A stretch of DNA of 64,000 nt, taken from the NCBI GenBank assembly GCA_019638625.1, contig JAHBTK010000001.1, positions 124,001 to 188,000 of the forward strand. The letters are read 5' to 3'. Each line of letters begins with the position of its first letter. The first letter of the stretch is position 1. Position numbers and translations under genes: made by a program. A model generated the notes under the pieces. It was not told where the DNA came from, did not search any database, and saw only the letters and a list, made by a program, of their open reading frames with translations. This stretch comes from Chitinophagaceae bacterium (GTDB lineage Bacteria > Bacteroidota > Bacteroidia > Chitinophagales > Chitinophagaceae). Positions 35,164-43,577 of this stretch are shown here, piece after piece.

Positions 35164-35608
35164 TCAGTTGCGCAAAAATAGCTTGCAAACCAATCAAAAA
35201 CAACTGTAATTCGCTGACAGACTGATTTTTACCGGCTTTTAAATAAAAGACAATGACACCTGTTTTTTCAGGTTGCGACAAAAAAATGAAATTTGAAATC
35301 GACTGATTTAGATTTTTGAATAGGGCAATAAAAAAAGTAAATCGAATTTATCGGGAATGATTAAAACCGAAGAGAGAGTCTAAAAAAGAATCATATTTTA
35401 GTTTTAGATAATGTGTGAATAATTTTATATTTTTTTTTTAAATTTTCCAGACTTTTCTTACGACCCCTGGCGGGAGTCTTCAGGTTGGAACATAAAATAA
35501 TTAAAGGGAAAAGAAATTATTGACTTCTGAAGCGGGTAGTGCGTAGAGGAAGTATGTGAGAGGGTGTAAATCCTGGCTGGTATACCTTATATTTCTGTAT
35601 TGAACCGG
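35164..35608. other. 445-bp gene-free stretch after the eCIS-linked genes
   Basis: I see no gene or RNA. The sequence is AT-rich with a run of T near 35430 and a short GC-rich island (CGACCCCTGGCGGGAGTC, about 35461-35478). No clear terminator was found for the gene ending at 35609, although transcription of the long minus-strand cluster should stop here. Confidence 0.4.
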
Positions 35609-36724
35609 TTAGTTCCTGAAAGTAATATGGTACACGTTTTCTTTCTGCAGTATGTTGTAAGGAGTTTTGTGTTTTTTTAACAGCCGGATAATCTTTGCCA
35701 CTTTTTCTGCAGTTGAAAAAGAGAGTTTTCGTTTCATTAGCGATATAGTATAATGGCTTATGGACCCTTCATTATCGGGTATATGACCAAAAGATAAATT
35801 AAGCCCCTGGTCTGTTTGAAAGATACTGACATTTTTGTTGCTGTTCCGGGGTATCTTTTCAGGACGGTCAGTATTTTCTAAAGCAATGGCGATCTGCCTT
35901 ATATGCTGAGGGCTTACTACAGCATCTTCCCTGCCGGCTTTCCATATTACCCCAATACTTACAATAAAGATCAGGCAGGAAATGATAAGATGCCATTGAT
36001 AAAGCGGTATTAACCCGCTGACGCTCAATATTACGCTCACGGCTATCAATAGCAGGGTTGTCCATTGCGCTTCCGATAATCCTTTCCAGTAAGGCCTTTC
36101 GGGATCGCCCCGGAAAAACTCGACGACGAAACGGAAAAGCCCGTACACACAAGTGTAAACAACCAATACAGTGCCGGGGGGATAGCGATAGAGCAGCAGG
36201 TATATTCCTGCAGCGGTTACAAGGAAAACAAAGGCAGATTCAATAAGCTGTACCGGTAAAAGCCTGACGCCTTCATAATACCTGGTAAACCCTGCTTCTA
36301 CATGCTCATGCGTGTACACTACCCCGTTGTCAGATGGTTTTCCGTGACAGCAACCTACATTAAAACAACCTATCCTTCCGAAAGCAAGAAATATGGCAAT
36401 GCCGAGGATAGTAATATCCAGGTAAATCAATACCGGTTCCTTCAAAATACCCAAAACGACAGCGCATACGAGCAAAATGGCGATTTCATGATGATAATAA
36501 ACGATGTTTTCTTCGCCCGTAATGATTTTGGCTGCAAAGGCCAGCAAAAAGAATACAGCCACCCCTATGAAAGTCATCAGCAGGATGACCCTGTAATCCA
36601 GTTGGAGCAGATAACAAAGCAGGATGCCAAGCAGTCCGCCTGCGATAAAGCCTATGATTCCGAAGAAATGAAAGGCATTTATTTTCTTATTGAAAAAGCT
36701 GATGAATAACCTGGGGGAAAGCAT
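35609..36724 (-). CDS. Lgt-like (prolipoprotein diacylglyceryl transferase family) membrane protein with extra C-terminal domain
   Basis: A 371-residue protein with 7-8 helices. The Lgt signature is present as FGRIGCFNVGCCHGKPSDNG, and the later charged motif is FRFVVEFFRGDPERPYW. After the membrane part, residues about 275-371 form a soluble domain (SISHYTISLMKRKLSFSTAE, ending YNILQKENVYHITFRN) not found in classical Lgt. It may transfer a lipid group to a special substrate rather than to all lipoproteins. It lies 40 bp after the glycosyltransferase gene, the last gene of the long cluster. Confidence 0.75.
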   Translation of the reverse strand: MLSPRLFISFFNKKINAFHFFGIIGFIAGGLLGILLCYLLQLDYRVILLMTFIGVAVFFLLAFAAKIITGEENIVYYHHEIAILLVCAVVLGILKEPVLIYLDITILGIAIFLAFGRIGCFNVGCCHGKPSDNGVVYTHEHVEAGFTRYYEGVRLLPVQLIESAFVFLVTAAGIYLLLYRYPPGTVLVVYTCVYGLFRFVVEFFRGDPERPYWKGLSEAQWTTLLLIAVSVILSVSGLIPLYQWHLIISCLIFIVSIGVIWKAGREDAVVSPQHIRQIAIALENTDRPEKIPRNSNKNVSIFQTDQGLNLSFGHIPDNEGSISHYTISLMKRKLSFSTAEKVAKIIRLLKKHKTPYNILQKENVYHITFRN

Positions 36725-36764
36725 GACAGGATGACTTTGATGTGCGGGAAGGGTGGAACCCGTA

Positions 36765-39005
36765 TCAGTCCCAATCAGTTTTTTGGACTATGATCAGGCT
36801 GTCAGCTAGCTGAACCCTGCGGCATTGGCCGGTATTTACCAGCTCATCCACGAACGCCACTACTCCGGGGTAGTAGTTTGCATAGTCATGAAAAGCTATA
36901 TAACCACTAGGTGGTATCCACTCTGAAAAATGATGAAAGTCACGGGCCACGTTTGAGTAGTCATGGAGTCCGTCTATAAAAAGCATATGGACAGGCTTTT
37001 TGAGGTTTACATTAAAGGAATAGTCCGGAATGAGTTCAACAAAATCGTTTAATTGTTCGTCGCCGATATTTTTTTTGAAGGCCTGCAGCGAAGGCGACAA
37101 CTGTTGCAGACCCTGGTCTGCCGCACCTACCAGGCCATCATGCGGGTCGATGGCAAAGACTTTTGCTTTTGGAAAGAAGGATTTGACGACATTACCCAAA
37201 GCAACCGTGGATTTGCCATGGTAGCTTCCTATTTCCACGATATGTTGTGGTGCAGGAAAATCAGAGCAGGCCTTAATGGCGGCTGCAATGAGTAGTTCAG
37301 CCTCCCGGTCGCTCAGCCAGCCATTTATTTTTTTCATCCTGCTTATCAATGCGGAATTCAGTATCAGTTCCGCCGGTTGTGCTCCTGTAGCGTTTTTCAT
37401 TTGTTTGGGGGTATAGTGACCGGATCTTTCCCGTACCTGTCCGCGAACAGGGTTTTCATATTTTCGTTCCACAGGGTGTATCCAGAATACATCCTGCCGG
37501 GTCATCGCCGCATTCAGATCATTTTTTGTCAAAGGTTGCCTGAACCTTACAAAGTCATAGCTATGAGGCGCCAGGGCAATTTCATAGCCAAGCAGGCGAA
37601 CCAGCGTGGGGAAGATCACTTCTTCGGTAGCCCAGATCTTCGTTTGGGCAATTATATTTTTCAGTATCTCATTTTCTTTAAACAACAGCAGCATATCTTT
37701 TATCGCTTTGGCAGTAAATACGGTCGAGGGCCAAAATGTCCAGTGCACAAATTTTTCTTCGCCGTTATGAAAGGTTTGTAACAGTGGTTTCCATAGCTCA
37801 TATTCCTTAAACGCCTGCAGGGCGACATGATTACTCCGGTTGTCTGCACTTATTTTAGCAGGAGCGTTCGAAAGCATTCCGACTCCTGTTTTTTCATTAA
37901 AAAAGCCGGACAGATAATCGGAGTAATTGCTGCGGACCAGCAACTGATCAGAGTCGACTATTGTGAAACAATCAAAAGAGAGATTGTCTGTGGCAAACTG
38001 CATACATTCCAGGGCGAAATCATGCAGGTAGCCGTATTTTACCGGGTGGGCATGGGGGTGGATGATCGCTCCGTATTTTTTTAGCAGCCCTGTATTATGC
38101 AGCAGGTTTTTATTTTCTCCCCCGTTATACAGGAGGATGGTTGAAGCGGGGTCGTAATAATGAAGGTTCCTGACAAGATCTATGATGCAATCTTCCTTCT
38201 CGTGCACCAGGCAGGCAAAGATGTTTTTTAATGGCCTTACTGCTTTTGCCTGCGGTTGTACCGGAAGCGGGTGTTTCTTTTTCGCGGGCTTTTTAATATC
38301 AGTCGTTATCTCGTCCGAATATACCTGCCAGTCTTCATTCATCAGGGATATCAGTTCAGCAACAGGGTAGGGGTGCCACCAGCCGCTGTCTGTTCGCTTG
38401 GGGCTTATATTGTTGTTGTGGATCATGTGTACCGAGAAGGAATAATCTTCGAGCACTTTTACCTGTTGTGCAGGTGTTGCCCATACAAACAATCCATCCA
38501 TACCTACATTGATATCTGCAAATTTGTGATGCTGCCAGTGTTCTTTTTTATAACAAAGCGAGCTGCCCAGTAACCATACCCTTTGGTCACGCGGATATAT
38601 GTATTTGAAGCCGGTCTTCCTGTTTACATCAAAATAAAGTAATGTGTTGATGCCGCAAACATTCGTTTCCGTATTCCGCAGCGCGGATACCTCGTAGCTG
38701 AGACGCCTGTCTGCATACCAGTCGTCGTCATCCCAGTTGGCAATGATATTGCCCTTTGCATACTCACAACCCATATTGAGCTTGGCGCCAAGTGTTTGTT
38801 TGGATTCAAGCCGGTAATAACGTATGCCCGGCACTTCAGGTACGAGGTCGCGGATACAATCGGTGCCATCATCGATAATAATGAGTTCTCTGGCGGGATA
38901 ATCCTGTCTCAGGAAATACCGGATGGCATGTGGTATGAACGCCCTCCTGTTGTAGGTGGGCATAATGCAGGAGACCAGGTTGTCAGCGGCTTCGGCGGTG
39001 TGCAT
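36765..39005 (-). CDS. Family 2 glycosyltransferase fused to a class I SAM methyltransferase
   Basis: A 746-residue fusion. The N-terminal GT-A domain (about 8-235) opens VSCIMPTYNRRAFIPHAIRY and has the nucleotide-sugar/metal motif NWDDDDWYAD. A second region (about 260-530) contains FTIVDSDQLLVRSNY and may be another glycosyltransferase-like fold. The C-terminal Methyltransf_24 domain has HIVEIGSYHGKSTVAL, AKVFAIDPHDG and MLFIDGLHDYSNVARDF. It could glycosylate and methylate a surface polymer or a component of the injection particle; the position directly after the tail genes is the only link. Confidence 0.85.
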   Translation of the reverse strand: MHTAEAADNLVSCIMPTYNRRAFIPHAIRYFLRQDYPARELIIIDDGTDCIRDLVPEVPGIRYYRLESKQTLGAKLNMGCEYAKGNIIANWDDDDWYADRRLSYEVSALRNTETNVCGINTLLYFDVNRKTGFKYIYPRDQRVWLLGSSLCYKKEHWQHHKFADINVGMDGLFVWATPAQQVKVLEDYSFSVHMIHNNNISPKRTDSGWWHPYPVAELISLMNEDWQVYSDEITTDIKKPAKKKHPLPVQPQAKAVRPLKNIFACLVHEKEDCIIDLVRNLHYYDPASTILLYNGGENKNLLHNTGLLKKYGAIIHPHAHPVKYGYLHDFALECMQFATDNLSFDCFTIVDSDQLLVRSNYSDYLSGFFNEKTGVGMLSNAPAKISADNRSNHVALQAFKEYELWKPLLQTFHNGEEKFVHWTFWPSTVFTAKAIKDMLLLFKENEILKNIIAQTKIWATEEVIFPTLVRLLGYEIALAPHSYDFVRFRQPLTKNDLNAAMTRQDVFWIHPVERKYENPVRGQVRERSGHYTPKQMKNATGAQPAELILNSALISRMKKINGWLSDREAELLIAAAIKACSDFPAPQHIVEIGSYHGKSTVALGNVVKSFFPKAKVFAIDPHDGLVGAADQGLQQLSPSLQAFKKNIGDEQLNDFVELIPDYSFNVNLKKPVHMLFIDGLHDYSNVARDFHHFSEWIPPSGYIAFHDYANYYPGVVAFVDELVNTGQCRRVQLADSLIIVQKTDWD

Positions 39006-39035
39006 AGCGGCAACGAATAAGGTAAATGATTTGAG

Positions 39036-40034
39036 CTATTCAGGCTTTTTCCTGCCTTTGACGGGCGCTGTTTTTCGTACGGGTTTATTCGTTTCTGCAA
39101 TCAGTTTCCTAAAATTCTCCGATTTGAATATGGTTTCTACATCCGCCTGGCTTTTCTGTAATTTTTCGATCTGCTGTTGCAGCGATTTGATCGTTTCTTC
39201 TTTTTTTGCAGAATCATCGCGGGCCGTTTTCAGTTCCCGCCTCAGGTCTTTCAACTCCCCTTCATGCTTTTCAATATCCCTGGTCACTTCTGCGGGAACT
39301 TCCGTATTGGCGGAAGCCGTTTTAACAATGGAATAATACCGTACCACACCATTTTCTTCGTATAGCTTCACCTGTTGTCCCGGCTTTAGTGTTTTGGGCA
39401 GCAGCGAAATGCTGAGCGTTTCCCTGTTAAGTCCGGGCTGGTAGGGAGCCACTTCCGCTACAGCGATATCTTTTGATGCAAGATTAGCGCGTACAACATT
39501 TACGTCCTGGTTAACCACGTCTATCTCCCTGCTTCCCTTTACCCGTACGGGTTCTATGTCCATATTGGTAAACGCGTTTTTAAGGATATCGGTTACTACG
39601 CCCACTGATGTTAATGCTTTGAAACGATAATCATTCAGCACTCCTCTGAAATCGGATTTCTGGTAGAAATCCACCGCTTTGAATACCTGGTTGGAGTTGA
39701 TCCTGTCATTACCCGGCGCCCGTTTTCGGGCTGTTCTTATTTTAATAGTAACGTTTTCCTGTGTATTCGCATTCCACAAAACCGAACTTTCTGTGCTTTC
39801 CAGCAACTGTTCGTCCCTGTAGACTTTGAAGAAGGGATCAGGAACCGTTTCATATTTTAACCTCCGGAGATCAAGCGATATGCTGAAACGACCGTAGTCA
39901 TCTGTTTTGGCTTCCCCTAATTTCTGGTCTCGTTGCGGATCGCTGTCCCAGGCTTCCACCAGCAATCCTGCCACGCCTTCAGTGGTATCCCTGTCTATAA
40001 CCTGCCCCGTGGCTAAATAGATCTGATCTGCCAT
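39036..40034 (-). CDS. eCIS-linked protein: transthyretin-like domain plus coiled coil
   Basis: A 332-residue protein without a signal peptide. Residues 5-100 are a transthyretin/Cna-B-like beta sandwich (ATGQVIDRDTTEGVAGLLVE then AWDSDPQ and DDYGRFSISLDLRRL). A middle beta-rich part follows, then a long coiled coil (about 238-300; HEGELKDLRRELKTARDDSA) and a basic tail (KTAPVKGRKKPE). The shape suggests a structural fibre or adaptor. It lies 49 bp after the DUF6519 gene and 30 bp before the glycosyltransferase gene. The function is not known. Confidence 0.6.
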   Translation of the reverse strand: MADQIYLATGQVIDRDTTEGVAGLLVEAWDSDPQRDQKLGEAKTDDYGRFSISLDLRRLKYETVPDPFFKVYRDEQLLESTESSVLWNANTQENVTIKIRTARKRAPGNDRINSNQVFKAVDFYQKSDFRGVLNDYRFKALTSVGVVTDILKNAFTNMDIEPVRVKGSREIDVVNQDVNVVRANLASKDIAVAEVAPYQPGLNRETLSISLLPKTLKPGQQVKLYEENGVVRYYSIVKTASANTEVPAEVTRDIEKHEGELKDLRRELKTARDDSAKKEETIKSLQQQIEKLQKSQADVETIFKSENFRKLIAETNKPVRKTAPVKGRKKPE

Positions 40035-40083
40035 AAATTTATTTTTAAACTGAAAATTGATTTATCTGCCGGATACCCGGCTG

Positions 40084-43000
40084 CTATGGCGCTTTTTTAT
40101 CAATCACACTGCAACAGAATTTCTCAAATGACTTCTTCAACGCCGGAAGAACAGGAACTGTAGAAAGCCAGTAACTCCATGTTCTGAATGTTTTCACATA
40201 TTTTCTCTTGCTGAAGTTGCAGATACGGTACACTTTTCGGCCCCTTATTTTGATGGTGCCGAGGTATACCTTATCTTTTTCTGTGCAATCGGGGCAGTCG
40301 ATGATGAACTTACCGCAGAAAGCATCCTTGAGATATTGCAACAGGTGGCTTGCGAGGTCAGCAAAGGCTGCTATTGCATCATCGTGGTAATCGGCAATGT
40401 CAAAAGGCGGCTCTTCAGTGTAGTTGGGTGAAGGTGTTTTAAATGTCGCTCCTGTATCGATGGCTGTAATGGTATTCACAATAGAGTTAAGCACGTACAC
40501 AGCATCATTTTTTGTAGAAGTGGCGATACCTATGGGAAATAGTTGTACAGGTATCCGGAACCTTGTATCCACTTTGTGCTGCTTGATATCTATTCTTACA
40601 ACCTTGTATTTGTCTGACATGGCAACCAGTACAAAATCATTATCAGCGGCTTGTAGTCCTGTAAGCCGAAGGGCGGAACTGGCCTCAATGGGTATGTCCG
40701 GTAAGGCGGCCCCGGAAGCAATTGTAAAAGCTTTCACCACGCGTTGTGCCCCTGTATGCCCGGTAACATACAGTGTTCCTCCTCTTACCAGGATATCATT
40801 CTCGGGATTATTTCCCGGCGAAACGAAGGACCTTACCAAGGCGTTGCTGTTGAGATCAATGGCATCGATCTGGGTATAAGTATTGGTTTCAGTAACGATG
40901 GCGGCATTTCTGGCCACAAAAGCAGTATTCCCTCCATCAGGAATTGTGATCAATCCTGTTGCATTGAAAGCGCTCAGTTGTGTCTCGGTAAAAGCCGCAG
41001 TGCCTATTCCCGTTATCCTGTATAGTCCCCTTGTTTTTGAGATGGCATGCAAGCCGAATTTTTCGTTATAGGCAAGGCTCACGTATTTGAAAGCGCACTT
41101 CACGGAGGAACCGTTTATCCAGTCATGCTTACCCGATACTATATCTATGGCTACTACGGCGATGATCGAGTCTTTGTCATCCAGCAGCCCGGTAGCATAC
41201 AATTCAGTTCCTTTTGTTGATACCGCTATATCCTGTAGTTTGATATTGGACGTGGAAGGGAAGCTCAGCGTTTGAACGAGTTGCCGGCGGGTAAGGTCAT
41301 AGACAAATATTTTATTGTCGCTTCCACAGGTATAGGCAAAACCTGCCTGTGGATTCAGGCGTAACCGGGTATGGACTTTCAGCGTTGGTCCGAAAATGGT
41401 ATCCAGCCCCGGGTCTGTTTTGTATTCGGGAAACGGATTGTCGTTGTCAAACATTGCGCAGAAGGTTTCACTGGCGATCAGTTCCTTTAGCTCCTTGTGC
41501 AGGCAATACAGCAGTTGATCCTCATTTTGTTTTTCTTCAGGACTGAGATCGCAGTTCTCAGAACGTTTCTGGCTGCCGGAAAGGAAAATGAAGGGACCGC
41601 TGGCAGAATTGACCAACTGCCAGATGAGGTTGATCAGAGCCGTAAGTCGCTGTTGTCCGATAGGTACCGGCGGGGTATCCGTGAGCGGAAATGTGACCTG
41701 TTTTTTTACGAAATCAATCAGTGGTTTAATATCCTCGTTAAAAAAATCCTGTATCAGGGAGCCTTCCAGTATTTCCTCCCAAAATGATTTCTGCACGTAT
41801 TGCTCAATGGCCAGGGAGGGATTGTTTTTACCCTTGTAACCGATACTCAGGCTGATCTCCCCGTCGCCTTTATCATCCAGTAAGCCGGCAGTGGCAGCCT
41901 CCGCTACTATATTGTAATTGATACCGTTTTTTGTTTTCAGCCGTATGATATTTCCCTCGCAATCCAGCGCATAACCGTTCTCTATATGAACAAACTCACG
42001 GTTAATTCCGCATACCACTTTCAACCCGCATACCACGCCATACCCATGCAGGTGTTTGTTATGATCTCTCAGGTCATTAGCGGCGCAAAGGAGATCCAGC
42101 GCTTCCTGCACATTGTCTGCTTCGCCTAATCCGCAATTGTCATTTTTGAAGCAGATATCCTCCGCGCAGATATCTGTTAAAGAAGGGAACAGTTCGCGGC
42201 AGTCCTCCAGTGTTACAATCCCGTCACTGGCTTTAATAAAAGCCAGCTTGCTATAGAAATGTTTTGTGCCGGCCGGAGGTTGCTCCTGCGGAATAGCTTC
42301 CGGCTGGAACGGCGGCCATTCAATTGCCGAGGTAGCGGCTCGTGCCGGTATCAGCCAGTAGTTGCCGGGCCGGTAGGACCCGTCCGAAAATTTTACCTGT
42401 ACCCCTTCCTCCAGGTCAACCCATGAGGAAGAAACGGGAATGCCATTTTCATTCGCGGCGTCTTCGGTCTGGTCCCAGCGGCGTAGTTTCAGCCCCGTCT
42501 TCCCGGCGTATGAAGCAGCAGAAACGTTCAGGGTGATCTCGCGGGTAGCCACATCCACTTTGTCTATTTTCACCAGTGGATGGGGGGTATTGTGCAGCGT
42601 GGATACGTCATCCACTATTTCAACCCATTGTCCCGTACCAAAGCTCATGATATCATCTTTGCCTATGCCGGAAACCGTGAGGGTATTACCGTCAATTTTT
42701 TCGATCACGGTTTCGAGGGTGGCATTATCGCGCGACCACTTGAATGTGGCATCTGCTAATGAGCTTCCCTTTTGTATTTCCACCCGGTATAGCTGGTTTT
42801 CCAACCCCCGGAAACCGGTGGCGGGTTTTAAGGAACAGGGATCATCGGGAGTAACCTCCGGTTTGGTCCGGGCATTCATCCTGCCATTGTCTGATTTTAC
42901 CAGGTTGATCCATTCCGGGAACTTTGTTTTGCAGGAGGCATTAGCGATATCGGAGCTGTCTAAAGGCAATAGTTTTACCTGCCATACCGTCTGGAGCCTG

Positions 43001-43551
43001 GCGGTGGTGTCCGCTTCCCCGAGCGCTACCTCCCGGATCAAAGGATCATCCAGGAAATTGATCTCCCTTTCCCAGGCATCGAGATAAACAATATAGTGTC
43101 CGTCCGTTATGTTCAGGTGCGAACCCTGTGGCGGGCTCAACGGACTTTCGGGTGGACTTAACGGACTCGCCGGCGGACTCAGCGGGCTGTCCGGTGGACT
43201 GGCTACAGCTTCTTTCAGGTAGGTTGTGTCAGGCTGGGGATAGTAGGGCTGACTAAAATACGTTACCGGCAGCCCCGTTTTTTCCAACTCACAAAGCAAC
43301 CCGCCGGCGTAGATCCGCCCGGGAGTTATTGTTAAACCCAGTCCGTCCTGTATGCTGATGAGAAACCCGTTGTTTTTCTTCGGTACCCCGGAATAACCGA
43401 TCACATCCTTTGTTTCGGTATGTGTGCGGTATCGAAGTATATCAAGCTGCTCGTTAAAATCAGCATCAAGACTGACACGTCCTTGCTGGCTGATTACTCC
43501 GCTATAGTGCTTTTTTCTGTCGAATAATTTTCGGGAAATGTCGCTTGCCAT
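40084..43551 (-). CDS. eCIS DUF6519 / beta-propeller protein, candidate fibre or tip component
   Basis: A 1155-residue protein. The N-terminus MASDISRKLFDRKKHYSGVI then SQQGRVSLDADFNEQLDILR is the DUF6519 signature found in eCIS operons. A Pro/Ser linker (residues 118-141, SPLSPPASPLSPPESPLSPP) interrupts this region. From about residue 740 a YVTN-like propeller begins (GFAYTCGSDNKIFVYDLTRR) and contains several blades such as TKGTELYATGLLDDKDS. The last 100 residues are Cys- and Trp-containing. Beta-propellers are common binding modules, so target attachment is a reasonable inference. Confidence 0.75.
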   Translation of the reverse strand: MASDISRKLFDRKKHYSGVISQQGRVSLDADFNEQLDILRYRTHTETKDVIGYSGVPKKNNGFLISIQDGLGLTITPGRIYAGGLLCELEKTGLPVTYFSQPYYPQPDTTYLKEAVASPPDSPLSPPASPLSPPESPLSPPQGSHLNITDGHYIVYLDAWEREINFLDDPLIREVALGEADTTARLQTVWQVKLLPLDSSDIANASCKTKFPEWINLVKSDNGRMNARTKPEVTPDDPCSLKPATGFRGLENQLYRVEIQKGSSLADATFKWSRDNATLETVIEKIDGNTLTVSGIGKDDIMSFGTGQWVEIVDDVSTLHNTPHPLVKIDKVDVATREITLNVSAASYAGKTGLKLRRWDQTEDAANENGIPVSSSWVDLEEGVQVKFSDGSYRPGNYWLIPARAATSAIEWPPFQPEAIPQEQPPAGTKHFYSKLAFIKASDGIVTLEDCRELFPSLTDICAEDICFKNDNCGLGEADNVQEALDLLCAANDLRDHNKHLHGYGVVCGLKVVCGINREFVHIENGYALDCEGNIIRLKTKNGINYNIVAEAATAGLLDDKGDGEISLSIGYKGKNNPSLAIEQYVQKSFWEEILEGSLIQDFFNEDIKPLIDFVKKQVTFPLTDTPPVPIGQQRLTALINLIWQLVNSASGPFIFLSGSQKRSENCDLSPEEKQNEDQLLYCLHKELKELIASETFCAMFDNDNPFPEYKTDPGLDTIFGPTLKVHTRLRLNPQAGFAYTCGSDNKIFVYDLTRRQLVQTLSFPSTSNIKLQDIAVSTKGTELYATGLLDDKDSIIAVVAIDIVSGKHDWINGSSVKCAFKYVSLAYNEKFGLHAISKTRGLYRITGIGTAAFTETQLSAFNATGLITIPDGGNTAFVARNAAIVTETNTYTQIDAIDLNSNALVRSFVSPGNNPENDILVRGGTLYVTGHTGAQRVVKAFTIASGAALPDIPIEASSALRLTGLQAADNDFVLVAMSDKYKVVRIDIKQHKVDTRFRIPVQLFPIGIATSTKNDAVYVLNSIVNTITAIDTGATFKTPSPNYTEEPPFDIADYHDDAIAAFADLASHLLQYLKDAFCGKFIIDCPDCTEKDKVYLGTIKIRGRKVYRICNFSKRKYVKTFRTWSYWLSTVPVLPALKKSFEKFCCSVIDKKAP
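43129..43200. repeat. Short tandem repeat encoding SPLSPP units
   Basis: The stretch encodes SPPDSPLSPPASPLSPPESP then LSPP, that is (A/D/E)SPLSPP repeated three times, from a roughly 21-bp nucleotide unit. A similar single unit (SPPASPLSPPPG) lies at 50659-50694 in the baseplate gene. Confidence 0.75.
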
Positions 43552-43577
43552 AATATAGTCCTCCGTTTTGAGTTGTT

